Shown: positions 63,901 through 64,000 of the stretch, one piece after another
How the letters are laid out: every line of letters begins with the position of its first letter
How positions within the stretch are numbered: position 1 is the stretch's first letter
Origin: Sipunculus nudus
Taxonomy: Eukaryota > Annelida > Sipuncula > Golfingiida > Sipunculidae
NCBI GenBank assembly: GCA_026874595.1
Contig: CM049318.1
Location: forward strand, 23,039,456 to 23,103,455
Reading direction: 5' to 3'
Length of the DNA: 64,000 nt
Program-made: the position numbers and the translations under genes
The notes under the pieces: generated by a model
The model's input: the letters and a program-made list of their open reading frames with translations, nothing else
Database searches by the model: none
Told to the model about the DNA's origin: nothing

Positions 63901-64000
63901 GAAAGAAACAAGACATTTAAAGTATGAATGCGAATATTATTTCCTGGTCGATCCCTCATTTGACAGCAGCGAGCAAAAATCTCACGTCGCACAAATAAAT

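Overview
This is animal nuclear DNA: AT-rich, intron-containing, without operons, loaded with (AT)n tracts, LINEs, SINEs, LTR elements and a tandem-repeat-cored element. The mix suggests a marine invertebrate, possibly a lophotrochozoan such as a mollusc, but I cannot name a species. No tRNA, rRNA or CRISPR array was recognised.

The backbone is a tandem family of C-type lectin-like (CTLD) membrane-receptor genes, all transcribed leftwards (minus strand). I rebuilt most members exon by exon from splice sites, intron phases and comparison between copies. The common plan is: signal-peptide exon, CTLD1 in two exons (1a, 1b), CTLD2 in two exons (2a, 2b), a transmembrane exon, then cytoplasmic exons, nearly all with phase-1 introns. 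From left to right the copies are A (2.5-5.06 kb), B (11.1-16.4 kb, the best preserved, with a long cytoplasmic/C-terminal region), C (21.2-23.7 kb, a ruin split by a solo LTR), D (28.7-30.2 kb, only TM and tail left), E and F (40.7-43.9 and 47.7-50.8 kb, near-identical tandem copies sharing three stop codons), a possible exon relic at 54.2 kb, and G (57.2-60.8 kb, whose 5' part is cut off by a retroelement). Copies B, D and G also share a C-terminal module: a second hydrophobic segment followed by a charged helical tail exon.

Mobile and duplicated DNA: a helitron/helentron-like element with 12-bp subterminal inverted repeats occurs once with one core unit (6.05-6.6 kb) and once with about seven ~338-bp units (33.56-35.95 kb). 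A large inverted duplication lies at 7.55-10.69 kb. LINE relics lie at 18.4-21.0, 27.2-27.6 and 54.75 kb, and a CR1/L2-like LINE lies inside each copy of the 6.9-kb tandem duplication (40,026-53,930). Two tRNA-derived SINEs lie at 25.5 and 26.7 kb. A 798-bp solo LTR (21,669-22,466) sits inside a CTLD exon. A decayed LTR-retrotransposon pol (60.8-63.9 kb) ends directly against a CTLD exon.

Taken together the window reads as a birth-and-death cluster of putative immune or recognition receptors: repeated local duplication, decay by stops, frameshifts and splice-site loss, and frequent transposon insertion. Only copy B looks close to functional, with a single one-base frameshift in CTLD1.
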